Shown: positions 6,928-15,676 of the stretch, piece by piece
Position numbering within the stretch: the stretch's first letter is position 1
Layout of the letters: each line of letters begins with the position of its first letter
Assembly (NCBI RefSeq): GCF_042686175.1
Contig: NZ_JBHUOR010000014.1
Location: 1-25,464, forward strand
Direction: 5' to 3'
Source: Kurthia populi
Lineage (GTDB): Bacteria > Bacillota > Bacilli > Bacillales_A > Planococcaceae
Length of the DNA: 25,464 nucleotides
Translations under genes and position numbers: made by a program
The notes under the pieces: generated by a model
Seen by the model: only the letters and a program-made list of their open reading frames with translations
Told to the model about the DNA's origin: nothing
Databases searched by the model: none

Positions 6928-6983
6928 ATGGTGGAAAACGGTAAAATGAGGGTATTTAGGGAAGGAAAGGTGGCGAATTTATC

Positions 6984-8069
6984 ATGATTGTTCAAAAACA
7001 ACAATTCCAATTAGCGTATACATTTGAAGATGGGCAAGAAATTCCTTTAACATTAGGCTATGAAACATATGGTACGTTAAACGAAGCGCGCGATAATGCG
7101 ATTTACATTGCACATTATTTTAGTGCGAGTAGCCATGCAGCGGGGAAATACCATGCGGATGATGCAGCGCCTGGTTATTGGGATGCACTGATTGGCCCTG
7201 GGAAGGTAATTGATACCGAGCGATTTTTTGTGGTGAGTATCGATAATGTGTGTAATGTCGCACCTTATCTCCCAAGTGTTGTGACGACCGGTCCTACATC
7301 GATTAATCCAAAAACAAATCAACCATATGGCTTGGATTTCCCTGTATTTACGTATCGCGACATGGCAAAGATTGCTCATCAATTTTTAAGTGAACAGCTT
7401 GGCATTTCTCAGCTTTATTTAGCGATGGGGGCTTCTGCAGGAGGGTTTCAAATATTAGAGCTCGGCTGTGAGTTTCCAACATTTGCGAAGCGGATTACCG
7501 GCGTCATTACCAATGCACAAAATCCGACATGGACTTCATTGACTGTCTTACAGCCGGCGATGCGTGTTTTAGAGCTAGATGCGAATTGGCCAACCAAAGA
7601 CGCGAAGGAAGGCTTACAGCTAGCCGTACAAATGATGAATACGGGCGCTTTCACTTCTACGTTCTACGAAAAAACATATCCACGCATTCAGGATGATGAG
7701 GCAACCTATACAGATTTGAAAATACCAGCTACCTATGAAGTAGCGCTTTCGCAAACAATTAAACAAAATCTACCGGTACTTGATCCAACACATTGGTATT
7801 ATACATGTAAAGCGACCATGCTACAGGATTTGGCCCGCCAGCGAGGTTCGTTACAGGAAGCAGCTGCGCGATTTGAAGCTGATGTACTACTCATTTCATG
7901 TGATGATGATTTACTGCAGCCCTCATCCTACAATGCTGAATTTATTACGCTGTTGAAGAATGCCCATAAAACAGCAGACCATTTTCATTATCAAAGCACT
8001 TATGGGCATATGGCAGGGATTTTAGATATCAAGCCTTATGAAAATCGATTAAAAGAATTTTTACAATAG
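6984..8069 (+). CDS. MetX-like alpha/beta hydrolase (homoserine O-acetyltransferase family)
   Basis: The 361-residue protein has the MetX-type layout. The N-terminus reads IPLTLGYETYGTLNEARDNAIYIAHYFSASSHAAG, as in homoserine acetyltransferases, followed by GLDFPVFTYRDMAKIAHQFL. The nucleophile elbow is AMGASAGGFQ (Ser near residue 150), where MetX usually has GGSLGGMQ. The acid is likely within SCDDDLLQP, and the base is His in YGHMAGIL. So the catalytic triad seems intact, but the elbow and the final motif (usually GHDAF) differ from canonical MetX. No other methionine gene is nearby, so it may act on a different acyl acceptor. AAAGGTGG precedes the ATG by about ten bases, and a strong terminator follows. 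The family is sure; the substrate is open. Confidence 0.8.
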   Translation: MIVQKQQFQLAYTFEDGQEIPLTLGYETYGTLNEARDNAIYIAHYFSASSHAAGKYHADDAAPGYWDALIGPGKVIDTERFFVVSIDNVCNVAPYLPSVVTTGPTSINPKTNQPYGLDFPVFTYRDMAKIAHQFLSEQLGISQLYLAMGASAGGFQILELGCEFPTFAKRITGVITNAQNPTWTSLTVLQPAMRVLELDANWPTKDAKEGLQLAVQMMNTGAFTSTFYEKTYPRIQDDEATYTDLKIPATYEVALSQTIKQNLPVLDPTHWYYTCKATMLQDLARQRGSLQEAAARFEADVLLISCDDDLLQPSSYNAEFITLLKNAHKTADHFHYQSTYGHMAGILDIKPYENRLKEFLQ

Positions 8070-8076
8070 ACAAGGA

Positions 8077-8100
8077 ACACGGAGAAATCCGTGTTTTTTT
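8077..8100 (+). terminator. Terminator of the MetX-like gene
   Basis: ACACGGA (8077-8083), loop GAAA, and TCCGTGT (8088-8094) are followed by a T run. The same stem and loop, in the other orientation, occurs at 23213-23230. Confidence 0.85.
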
Positions 8101-8274
8101 ATTTTAATATCAGTATAGGACTTTTGTCTATTTAAAAAATAATTTAATTTATATCAAAAGTTTAAAATAATTGTAATAATATGTTTTTTATATTACGATT
8201 TTAACTATGTTTATTAATTATTTGATTTTTCAGATAGTTATAAGCGATTTTAATATTATGATGGGGGTTATTAC

Positions 8275-10797
8275 ATGAAAAAAGGCGTATCAATTGCCGT
8301 AGCTACAGTTCTAACACTTAATTTAACGACTTTACCAATCCTTGGTTATGCAACCGAATCGGAGACAAAAAACAGTGTACGTGCGAACACTGAAAATACC
8401 ACCGCTTCTGTACAACCATTTTCTTTAAAGAATAGCGCATATTTAGCAGACTATGAGGCACTTTTTAAAATTGATTCTTCTCATATACAATCCATCAAAA
8501 ACAATGGTGGCATTTATCATAAATCATTGCTAGATTATGCGATTGATGGTGATACAACCACGCACTGGGAAACAGGAAAGCCGAACAGTGATACATTTAC
8601 GAATGAGGTCATATTTACATTTAATGATACGGAAGAGCTAAATCGAATTATTTACACCCCTCGCCCAGGTGGTAAAGGGTTTGCACAGCAATTCGAAATT
8701 TATACTTCTACTTCCGAAGCAGAAGATGATTTTACACGCGTAACTGTAGGCGAATATACTAGTTCGACGAATGATACGATTGAAATTCAATTTGCAAATA
8801 CAGAATTTAAACGTTTAAAATTCGTTTTTAAAAAGGCCAATGCAAATTGGGCAGCCGCAGGGGAATTTTCCTTTTACAAACAAGACCAAATAGCTGAAGA
8901 GATGAACAGCCTTTTCTCAAATAATCTAATGGCAGAAGTAAGCACAACCTATAATTCACCTGCTAAAATTGAGGAGCTAGAAAAGCAAATTGCAAAGCAC
9001 CCGCTTTCTGAAGAATACAAATCACAAATTTCCTTAGCGAAAAAAATTGTCAATGGGGAGTTGCAAACAGAGGGACGCATTATCACAGCTGAACAGCGTG
9101 GAAATATGGCGAGTTATGCACAGCAAACATTAAAAATGCCCTATGGCTCAAATTCGCAGCCTACAGGAATTGCTGCTCTAGTTGGGGAGGAATTAACCGT
9201 CTATGTAGAGGCAGATAGCACACAGCCACTACCACAACTCATGTTTACCCAGCAGGAGGGAAGCTGGAATGCGTGGAATCGAACGGTTAATTTAAAGCCA
9301 GGAAAAAATGTCTTTACTGTACCCGCAATTTATACGGGGAATGTGACACAAGGTGGCGCTGTCTATATTATCAATCCTTATACAGCTGAACAGCAGAAAA
9401 AAGCGCCGGTTTTACGTTTTGAAGGTGGGGAGCGTTTCCCTTTATTTAAAAAAGGAGATGATGTTGCGGTATTTAAAAGCTTTTTAGAAACCTATCAGCA
9501 ACGACTAGCGAAAGATGTTGAAGCCCACCCGGAGGTAAAGGACCGTCAATTAATTGATGTGACTGAAATTATGAGTGATCGCATCTTATTTACAGGTACC
9601 GCTTCAGAAGCATATAAGCAATTTATTACTAATGATGTCAATCCGCAAACGACCGTTAGTGGATATGATAGATGGATTAAGAAACTATTTGATTTTACGG
9701 GTTTTGACAGTAGTAAGACAGTGCATACACCAGGAAAAATTCGTGAAAATATTCGATTAATGCAGCCCTATGGTGCGATGTATGCAGCAGGGAATCATAC
9801 CGGTATACAGCGTAGCACCGTCCCATTTTTATTTAGTGGGGATTTCAGTAAAACGTATCCGGGCTGGGGCTTAACCCATGAAATTGGGCATCGAATGGCG
9901 GTTGGCATGCGAGAGTACGGAGAAGTGACAAATAATATGGTCTCGATGGCAATGTCAGTAGAGTATAATGCGCTCGATAATCGAATTCCATATGAAACGA
10001 TTTACAAGCATGTTATTAAAGAAAACCAAAAATCGATGACGGCACAAGGATTATCCGAACGCTTAGGTGCTTTTTGGCAGCTAGAATTAGCTCATCCAGG
10101 TTACTGGGCTGAACTGAATAAACTTTACCGTGAACAGCCTGTTTCCTTACCAGAGGGTGATTACTCAAAGCAGCAATATTTAATTCAATATTCTTCACAG
10201 GTACTAGAACAGGACTTAAGCAGCTACTTTGCGCGACATGGCTTCACTGTAGGTGATGATACGAAAGAGAAAACGAGTATTTATGAGGCGCCGACAAAGA
10301 TTTGGTATTTAAATAATAGTGTGATTTCTTATAAAGGACATGGCTTTACCGAGGACGCGCAGCCACAAGTTGATTTAACGCATGCAGCAACTAAAAATAC
10401 GATTTCACTAGAGATGGACCCAGACAATCAAGAGCATGTACTTGGTTATGAAATTTACCGAGATGGTAAGCTTTTAGCATTCACTGCAACGAATAGCTTC
10501 ACCGAGGAAATCACAGAAGATGCGACCTATCAAGTTGTTGCATACGATAAAAAGCTAAAGGCTTTAGAAGCTGTAGAAGTCCATACTACGCAGCCTGAAT
10601 TGTCAATTGAACATCACGTAACCATTCCTGTAAATAGTGCATTTACGCCAAGTGATTACGTGACGGCTAAAAATAGCGCAGGTGATACTATTACTGACAA
10701 GGTTTCTATTACATCCAATGTCGATACAAAAGTTCCTGGTGACTATACGGTGACCTTTGAACTACCCCCACTTAGCCGTTCTTCGAACGTTGCTTGA
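8275..10797 (+). pseudogene. Secreted M60 family metallopeptidase, 5' part, interrupted by an IS605-type element
   Basis: The product has a signal peptide (about 1-27, ending near GYATE) and a discoidin/F5-8C-like carbohydrate-binding module (about 62-202, with YAIDGDTTTHWETGK). The M60 (enhancin/mucinase) catalytic domain follows, with zinc motif HEIGHRM at H535-E536-H539 and the third ligand E550 in GEVTNN. A C-terminal Ig-like segment ends KVPGDYTVT. Such enzymes cut glycosylated proteins such as mucins outside the cell. From base 10757 the frame runs into a mobile element and adds about 12 foreign residues before a stop. The rest of the gene, including NPCBM, resumes at 12173. Without the element the frame is open for 994 codons. 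GGGGGTT precedes the ATG. The truncated protein keeps the whole catalytic domain and may still be active. Confidence 0.9.
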
Positions 10798-10900
10798 AGT
10801 GGGAGATTCCTACGAACAGTGCTTGCTTGTTTCCAGTTGCTCGAAACAGCGGCTTCACTTTTTTTAGTAGGCTATCCCCGTCGTTCCTACGGTTGTTGCT
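10737..10900 (-). ncRNA. Predicted omega-RNA (reRNA) of TnpB with its guide
   Basis: In IS605-type elements the right end, starting around the tnpB stop, is transcribed as the guide RNA of TnpB, and the guide comes from the flanking DNA. Here the scaffold would run on the minus strand from about 10900 to 10757. It includes the right-end hairpin CCCACTT/AAGTGGG (10803-10797 with 10773-10767) with an inner CGTTC/GAACG stem, and ends in TTCAA. The guide is then 10756 back to 10737, AGGTCACCGTATAGTCACCA, taken from the M60 gene. Boundaries are inferred by analogy to ISDra2. Confidence 0.6.
10767..10803. repeat. Right-end palindrome of the IS605-type element
   Basis: CCCACTT (10767-10773) pairs with AAGTGGG (10797-10803); inside, CGTTC (10777-10781) pairs with GAACG (10785-10789). 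These subterminal hairpins are the recognition structures of Y1 transposases. Confidence 0.75.
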
Positions 10901-12029
10901 TTAAAAGTCTTAACCCTTCGATTAAGATATTCTTACTTGCATTAATATCTCGGTCTAGTGTCGTACCACAAGATGAACAAGTCCACACACGAATAGCTAA
11001 TGGTTTCTTGCCATCTCGATGACCGCAAGTATGACAAATTTGGCTCGATGGGAAGAATCTGTCGATTTCAACAATTTTTCTACCGAACCATTTCGCCTTA
11101 TACATCAGTTTTTGCACAAAAGAGGACCATGACACATCACGAATCGCTTTCGCTAACTTATGATTTTTCAACATGCCTTTTGTGTTTAAGTCTTCAAGAC
11201 AGATGACGTCATAGTGACGAATCAATGCCGTTGACAGTTTATTCAAAAAATCTTCACGTTGAAACGCGACACGCTCACGCAAACGAGCCACTTTACGACG
11301 TTGCTTTTGGTAGTTCATGCACTCACGTAGGTTACGACCCTCTTTTTTTGCTTGCTCGTAGCGACGTGACAATTTGCGCTGCTCACGTTTTAACTTCTGC
11401 TCCATTTTGGCTGTAAAGCGTTGGTTATCCACTTTACGTCCATCGGACAGAATCGCAAAATCGGTGATACCTAAATCAATTCCTACAGCTTCATTTGTTT
11501 GAGGCAATGGCTTAAAGTCTGGTACTTCGCATAGGACAGACACGTAAAACGTACCACTCGCATTGTATTTAATCGTTGCTTTTAGAATACGACCTTCAAT
11601 ATCACGCGACTTCGCAAATTTTACGAGTCCTAATTTTGGTAGCTTCATTTGATTACCGACAATCGCAATATTGTTATTCGTATTCTTCGTAGTATAACTT
11701 TGAACTGGATTCTTTTTACTTTTAAAGCGAGGATAGTTATTTTGCTTTTGAAAGAAACGTTGAAAAGCGTCTATTAAATTTTCATAAGAGGCTTGTAATG
11801 CCACACTATCTACGTTGCGTAGCCATGCCGTATCCTCTTGTTTTTTCAGCTTTGTGAGCATTTTGGACATAATGGAACGATTCAACCCTTTTCCTTCTTC
11901 TTCATAAGAAGTCTTCCATAACTCAAGAAAATGGTTGTAAACAAAACGACAATGCCCATGGGTTTGATGTATGAACGCTTGTTGATCTTTATTTGGGTAG
12001 ATACGGAATTTATACGCTTGATATGGCAT
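10887..12029 (-). CDS. tnpB: TnpB, RNA-guided RuvC-type nuclease (IS605 OrfB family)
   Basis: This nuclease cleaves DNA next to a short target motif, using an omega-RNA made from the element's right end, and so keeps the element at its donor site. The 380-residue protein has the N-terminal YKFRIYPNKDQ start and a helical REC-like region. The split RuvC domain carries D185 (GIDLGITDFA), E279 (VICLEDLN) and D361 (LDRDINASKN), close in position to the catalytic residues of ISDra2 TnpB. A zinc ribbon C332-x2-C335 ... C351-x2-C354 lies in between. All catalytic residues are present and the frame is intact, so it is probably active. ATG 12029 is the start, because AGGAGG lies eight bases upstream; an upstream GTG at 12038 overlaps that site. 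Confidence 0.95.
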   Translation of the reverse strand: MPYQAYKFRIYPNKDQQAFIHQTHGHCRFVYNHFLELWKTSYEEEGKGLNRSIMSKMLTKLKKQEDTAWLRNVDSVALQASYENLIDAFQRFFQKQNNYPRFKSKKNPVQSYTTKNTNNNIAIVGNQMKLPKLGLVKFAKSRDIEGRILKATIKYNASGTFYVSVLCEVPDFKPLPQTNEAVGIDLGITDFAILSDGRKVDNQRFTAKMEQKLKREQRKLSRRYEQAKKEGRNLRECMNYQKQRRKVARLRERVAFQREDFLNKLSTALIRHYDVICLEDLNTKGMLKNHKLAKAIRDVSWSSFVQKLMYKAKWFGRKIVEIDRFFPSSQICHTCGHRDGKKPLAIRVWTCSSCGTTLDRDINASKNILIEGLRLLKQQP

Positions 12030-12120
12030 GACAGACACCTCCTTTTTTCGAATAGTATAATAGGAACGGATGTTCTTTTCAACAAATTAGTACTGGCAGA
12101 ATCATTGGGTTCGCATTCAT

Positions 12121-12155
12121 CCCCTCCCTACTCACTACGTTCCTTAAGGGAGGGG
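12121..12155. repeat. Left-end palindrome of the IS605-type element
   Basis: CCCCTCCCT (12121-12129) and AGGGAGGGG (12147-12155) form a 9-bp stem with a 17-base loop, 17 bases inside the element's left boundary. Confidence 0.75.
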
Positions 12156-12172
12156 GATTGTGCGAAGAAATG

Positions 12173-12675
12173 ATAAAATAGAGCAGGAGGGTCAGCAAAA
12201 AACGAAGAAAATGCGTGTTGTTGTTGCCAATCAGGTGACCTATACCTCAGATATTGACCCTGTATCAGCTACCATTGCATGGGGCGGCTTTCAGCGAGAT
12301 AAATCGCCATCAGGCAAAGCTATTCATTTACTTCGTCAGGGTGTCGATACCACATACAAAAAAGGGCTTGGGACACATGCTCGCTCAACAGTCATTTATG
12401 ATTTGAGTAACAGTGACTATGATTACTTTGAAAGCTATATTGGTATTGATCAGGAGATGCAGAATAATACCTCCTCGTCTGCTCGTTTTGAAGTATCTGT
12501 GGACGGCAAGCAGGTGTATGGCAGTAACACCTTTTATTCTACTACTTCAAGCGGCTTCGTAAGTGTTTCATTGAAGGGCGCAAAGGAGCTGAAGCTTGTC
12601 ACAACGGATTCTGGCATTAATGGAAATGCGGCAGATCATACGGTATGGGCTGACGCGAAGTTTGTAAAACGATAG
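12173..12675 (+). pseudogene. 3' part of the M60 peptidase gene with NPCBM domain
   Basis: This is the continuation of the interrupted M60 gene. It begins with the end of the Ig-like segment (KIEQEGQQKTKKMRVVVANQ) and continues into an NPCBM carbohydrate-binding module of about 140 residues. Its marks are ATIAWGGFQRDKSPSG, the KGLGTHARSTVIYDLS segment, YDYFESYIGID and a closing VWADAKFVKR. In its present state it has no ribosome site of its own; an in-frame GTG at 12160 lies within the element. The module most likely is not made unless the element is excised. If expressed alone it would lack a signal peptide and stay in the cytoplasm. Confidence 0.88.
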
Positions 12676-13397
12676 TGTTTGTTAGAAATGCTTTATTAAA
12701 AATCGTCAAAAGCTCAACTAGCGTCTTTTGACTACGACATAATTTTAAATATGTGCCAAACAAAGCCTAAAGACGCAGGGAATATAAGCATTTGCATAAC
12801 TATTTTGTATTTAAAAGCTGAACTAGCATAATTTAATATGAATGTAAGCGATAGTTATTAACTTTAAGCATAGAAAAAGGCTTGTTTTTGCCTGAAATGA
12901 GGCAAAAACAGCCTTTTTTGTTTCTCCGAGGGATCATTTTTGTCGAGCTTTAAGCGTGGATCTGGGCATTTGCTAGCGCGATTCTAGAAAACAGCAAGAT
13001 GCTTGATTAATTTTCATTTTTCTATGTTGAAAACGACCTTTACAGTCCCGAAAATGACGAAAAAGGGGCGAAATCTGGGCTCAAAGGGGTACTTTTTAAG
13101 TTATTTTTATGCTATATGATACCAAGCATGCACAACTATCCTGCAAAGAAATGATAATGATTTACGAAAACCTCCTACTCGAATAGATACTTGTTAAATG
13201 AACAGGCTTATTCTCATAGTGTTGACACATATTTATTGATATGTCGTAGCCAAAACACGCTTTCTAAGGTGATGCGCGATTTCTGACGATAGGATTGGTG
13301 AGCTACCATATGAAAAAAATCGGTGTTAATTTTTTGGGTATAGAGAGAAGAGGAATTTGATAGACTAAGCTCATCAAGAAATGAAAGAAGGATGCAT
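12676..13397. other. Long non-coding interval between the M60 remnant and ada
   Basis: No gene was found in these 720 bases. It holds an 8-bp hairpin GTCAAAAG/CTTTTGAC (12705-12732) without a T run, a strong terminator (12874-12918), and a near-repeat, AAAAGCTCAACTAGCG (12709) versus AAAAGCTGAACTAGCA (12811). A TGATAATGATTTACG at 13152-13166 resembles half of a Fur box. The stretch 12930-13100 (GACGAAAAAGGGGCG and around) has the look of a dispersed intergenic repeat, but no second copy is in the window. The ada promoter must lie in its last 150 bases; no clear hexamers were found. Confidence 0.4.
12874..12918 (+). terminator. Long nested terminator downstream of the M60 gene
   Basis: AAAAAGGCT plus GTTTTTGCCT (12874-12893, one bulged T) pair with AGGCAAAAAC plus AGCCTTTTT (12900-12918) around loop GAAATG, 19 bp in all. 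It has A and T runs on both sides and may act in both directions. Confidence 0.8.
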
Positions 13398-14444
13398 ATG
13401 ATTTCACAACCAGCGTTGATTGACGAATATTATCAAATGCTACTTGAAAAAAATTCACACTACGAGGGCATCTTTTTTGTTGGGGTCAGGACAACAGGTG
13501 TTTTTTGTCGACCGACCTGTCCAGCGAAAAAGCCTAAAAAAGAAAACTGTGAATTTTTCAAAACAGCGCAAGAGGCAGCGCTTGCCTCGTACCGCCCCTG
13601 TAAACGATGTCAGCCGCTTCATACACCGACTACATTATCAGCAGACGTACGAAAATTAGTGGAAGCCATCGAAGCAGATCCTGAGAGAAAATGGCGTGAC
13701 CGAGATTTTGAGGAATTATCCATCAGTGCCAATACAGCACGTAGGCAATTTCAAAAAACATTTGGCATGACGTTTTTAGAATATGCACGTGCGCGAAGAC
13801 TTAGGATTGCCTTCAATCATATACGTAATGGCAAGCCCCTAATTGAGACACAGCTTGATAGCGGCTTTGAATCTAGCAATGGGTTTCGTGATGCCTTTAC
13901 ACGAATTATGGGAAATGTACCGCGCAGTAGTGGCGACATTCGCTTATTAACTACCACTTGGATTGAAACAAAACTTGGACCTATGATGGCCATTGCAGAT
14001 GACGAGGCCCTTTATTTGCTCGAGTTTGTCGATCGTCGAGGGCTGGAAAATGAAATCCTTACTATACGTAAAAAATTAAATGTAGCGATTGTGCCTGGGA
14101 CAAATAAGCTCCTACAGCAGTTAACTACGGAATTAGCTGCCTATTTTGAAGGAACCTCTATGACTTTTCAGACACCCCTTTCAACTGAAATTGGCACACC
14201 CTTTCAAAAGGTAGTTTGGGAACAACTCCGCCAAATTCCAGTCGGTGAAACGAGAAGTTACAAGGAGCTCGCCATCCAATTAGGTAAACCAACAGCTGCC
14301 CGTGCAGTTGCACAAGCAAATGGTGCCAATCAAATCGCACTGCTTATCCCGTGCCACCGCGTTATTAATACAGATGGGCAGTTCGGTGGCTATGGAGGGG
14401 GACTGCAGCGAAAGGCTTGGTTGTTGGAGCTAGAAGGTCAATAA
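13398..14444 (+). CDS. ada: Ada-type bifunctional methyltransferase / transcriptional activator
   Basis: This protein repairs alkylated DNA by transferring methyl groups to its own cysteines and activates alkylation-response genes. The N-terminal Ada zinc module has C37, C41, C68 and C71 (VFCRPTCP ... YRPCKRC); C37 is the methyl acceptor from phosphotriesters. An AraC-type double helix-turn-helix follows at about 85-175 (SISANTARRQFQKTFGMTF). The C-terminal O6-methylguanine methyltransferase has GTPFQKVVWEQLRQIPVGETRSY and the acceptor C319 in IPCHRVI. At 348 residues it is a full-length AdaA/Ada fusion as in E. coli, whereas B. subtilis splits these functions. I chose ATG 13398 because AAGAAGG lies six bases before it; the ATG at 13392 abuts that site. 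A terminator shared with the convergent amidohydrolase follows. Confidence 0.95.
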   Translation: MISQPALIDEYYQMLLEKNSHYEGIFFVGVRTTGVFCRPTCPAKKPKKENCEFFKTAQEAALASYRPCKRCQPLHTPTTLSADVRKLVEAIEADPERKWRDRDFEELSISANTARRQFQKTFGMTFLEYARARRLRIAFNHIRNGKPLIETQLDSGFESSNGFRDAFTRIMGNVPRSSGDIRLLTTTWIETKLGPMMAIADDEALYLLEFVDRRGLENEILTIRKKLNVAIVPGTNKLLQQLTTELAAYFEGTSMTFQTPLSTEIGTPFQKVVWEQLRQIPVGETRSYKELAIQLGKPTAARAVAQANGANQIALLIPCHRVINTDGQFGGYGGGLQRKAWLLELEGQ

Positions 14445-14481
14445 AAAAGGAAGTGCTTCTTCATGCGAGCACTTCCTTTTT
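14443..14481. terminator. Bidirectional terminator between ada and the amidohydrolase operon
   Basis: GGAAGTGCT (14449-14457) pairs with AGCACTTCC (14468-14476); an A run precedes and a T run follows, so it serves both convergent transcripts. Confidence 0.85.
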
Positions 14482-14482
14482 A

Positions 14483-15664
14483 TTATTTTAAATAATCTAA
14501 CGTAGCGTGGCCTAATACCTTAGCTGCAATAGCTAATGCTCGCTCATCAATATCAAATTTAGGGTGATGATGTGGATAAACCTCGGACCATTCAGGATTT
14601 TTAGCACCTGTGAAGAAGAAATTGCCTGGTACGTGTTCAAGATAGTAAGCAAAATCTTCTCCGCCCATTTGTGGTTCACATACTAACCCTTGAAGCTCAG
14701 GCATTTTTTCGACGGTCTGCATAATATGATTCGTTTCAGCAGGATGGTTCACGACTGCTGGATAGCCTCGCACATATTCATACGTATAGCTCGCTTTCAT
14801 GTAAGCACACGTCGCCTGTAATAACGACTCAATTTCTTTTTCAATTAAATCGCGTTCTTCTGCATTAAACGTACGAACAGTCCCTTTTAAATACACCTGG
14901 TCTGCAATTACATTAAACGGATTCAATGCTTCAATATGACCAATTGATATAACCGCTGGGTGGAGGGGATTAATTCGTCTTGAAACGATTTGCTGTAAAT
15001 TCAAGATAAACTGAGAAGCGATTAAAATGGAATCCTTCGTATCACTTGGATTAGAGCCATGTCCGCCTTTACCTTGAATGGTAATATAAATCGCATCCGC
15101 AGCTGCCATTAGTGGCCCGGGTGCCGTATAAATCGTCCCTAGCTCTAGTGGCGCCCATAAGTGTGTGCCGAAGATGACATCTACCCCCTCTAAGCACCCA
15201 TCCTCAATCATCGCAATCGCGCCTCCCGGGGCAAGCTCTTCGGCATGTTGATGAATAAATACAATCGTTCCTGCAAGCTCATGCTGTAGCGCATTTAATG
15301 CTTTTGCGACAATAAGGAGCGTAGCGGTATGGCCGTCATGCCCACACGCATGCATGCGCCCATTAATTGTTGATTGAAAAGAGAGCCCTGTTTCTTCCGT
15401 AATAGCCAGCGCATCAAAATCAGCTCGTAGCGCAACAGTTTTTCCAGGCTTATGTCCCTTTAATGTTGCGACAACACCGTTACCACCCACATGCTCACGT
15501 ACGTCATGTCCTAAAGCACGATGAAAGGCAGCGATTGTCTTAGGTGTTTCTACTTCCTCATACGAAAGCTCCGGGTTTGCATGGAAATGACGACGAAGCG
15601 CAATCATTTCTTCCTCATACGTATCAATTAATGTACTAAATTTCTCCTGTTGAATAATCGACAT
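14483..15664 (-). CDS. M20 family metal-dependent amidohydrolase (aminoacylase / AbgA-B-like)
   Basis: The enzyme hydrolyses N-acylated amino acids or similar amides in the cytoplasm, using a two-metal site. The 393-residue protein shows the M20D pattern: HFHANPELSYEE at the start, MHACGHDGHTATLL (metal His and Asp), HQHAEELAPGG (catalytic and metal Glu), THLWAPLELG, GKGGHGSNP at the lid domain, and GGEDFAYYLEHVPGNFFFTGA near the end. All metal ligands seem present. AAGGAG stands eight bases before the ATG at 15664, and the gene follows the AbgT transporter by only 12 bases, so they form an operon. This suggests import of an acylated amino acid or p-aminobenzoyl-glutamate followed by cleavage. 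The exact substrate is not decided by sequence. Confidence 0.9.
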   Translation of the reverse strand: MSIIQQEKFSTLIDTYEEEMIALRRHFHANPELSYEEVETPKTIAAFHRALGHDVREHVGGNGVVATLKGHKPGKTVALRADFDALAITEETGLSFQSTINGRMHACGHDGHTATLLIVAKALNALQHELAGTIVFIHQHAEELAPGGAIAMIEDGCLEGVDVIFGTHLWAPLELGTIYTAPGPLMAAADAIYITIQGKGGHGSNPSDTKDSILIASQFILNLQQIVSRRINPLHPAVISIGHIEALNPFNVIADQVYLKGTVRTFNAEERDLIEKEIESLLQATCAYMKASYTYEYVRGYPAVVNHPAETNHIMQTVEKMPELQGLVCEPQMGGEDFAYYLEHVPGNFFFTGAKNPEWSEVYPHHHPKFDIDERALAIAAKVLGHATLDYLK

Positions 15665-15676
15665 GGAAACATCTCC

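Larger units (their letters stand above)
10757..12172 (-). mobile_element. IS200/IS605-type insertion carrying only tnpB (IS1341-like), 1416 bp
   Basis: The element interrupts the M60 gene. The right end (tnpB-distal, 10757) ends in TTCAA on the minus strand after the 10767-10803 palindrome. The left end lies at 12172, with the palindrome CCCCTCCCT/AGGGAGGGG (12121-12129 with 12147-12155) just inside. The flank before the left end reads TTTAT on the minus strand (12177-12173), a target motif known from related Geobacillus elements. There are no inverted terminal repeats and no target duplication, as expected. Joining 10756 to 12173 restores the M60 frame and gives the domain-typical GDYTVTYKIEQEG, which fixes both ends well. 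There is no tnpA, so mobility would need a Y1 transposase acting in trans. Confidence 0.85.

Noticed and set aside
13152..13166. Fur-box-like TGATAATGATTTACG.
   Set aside because: Only one half of the 7-1-7 palindrome is good, and no iron-related gene is near.
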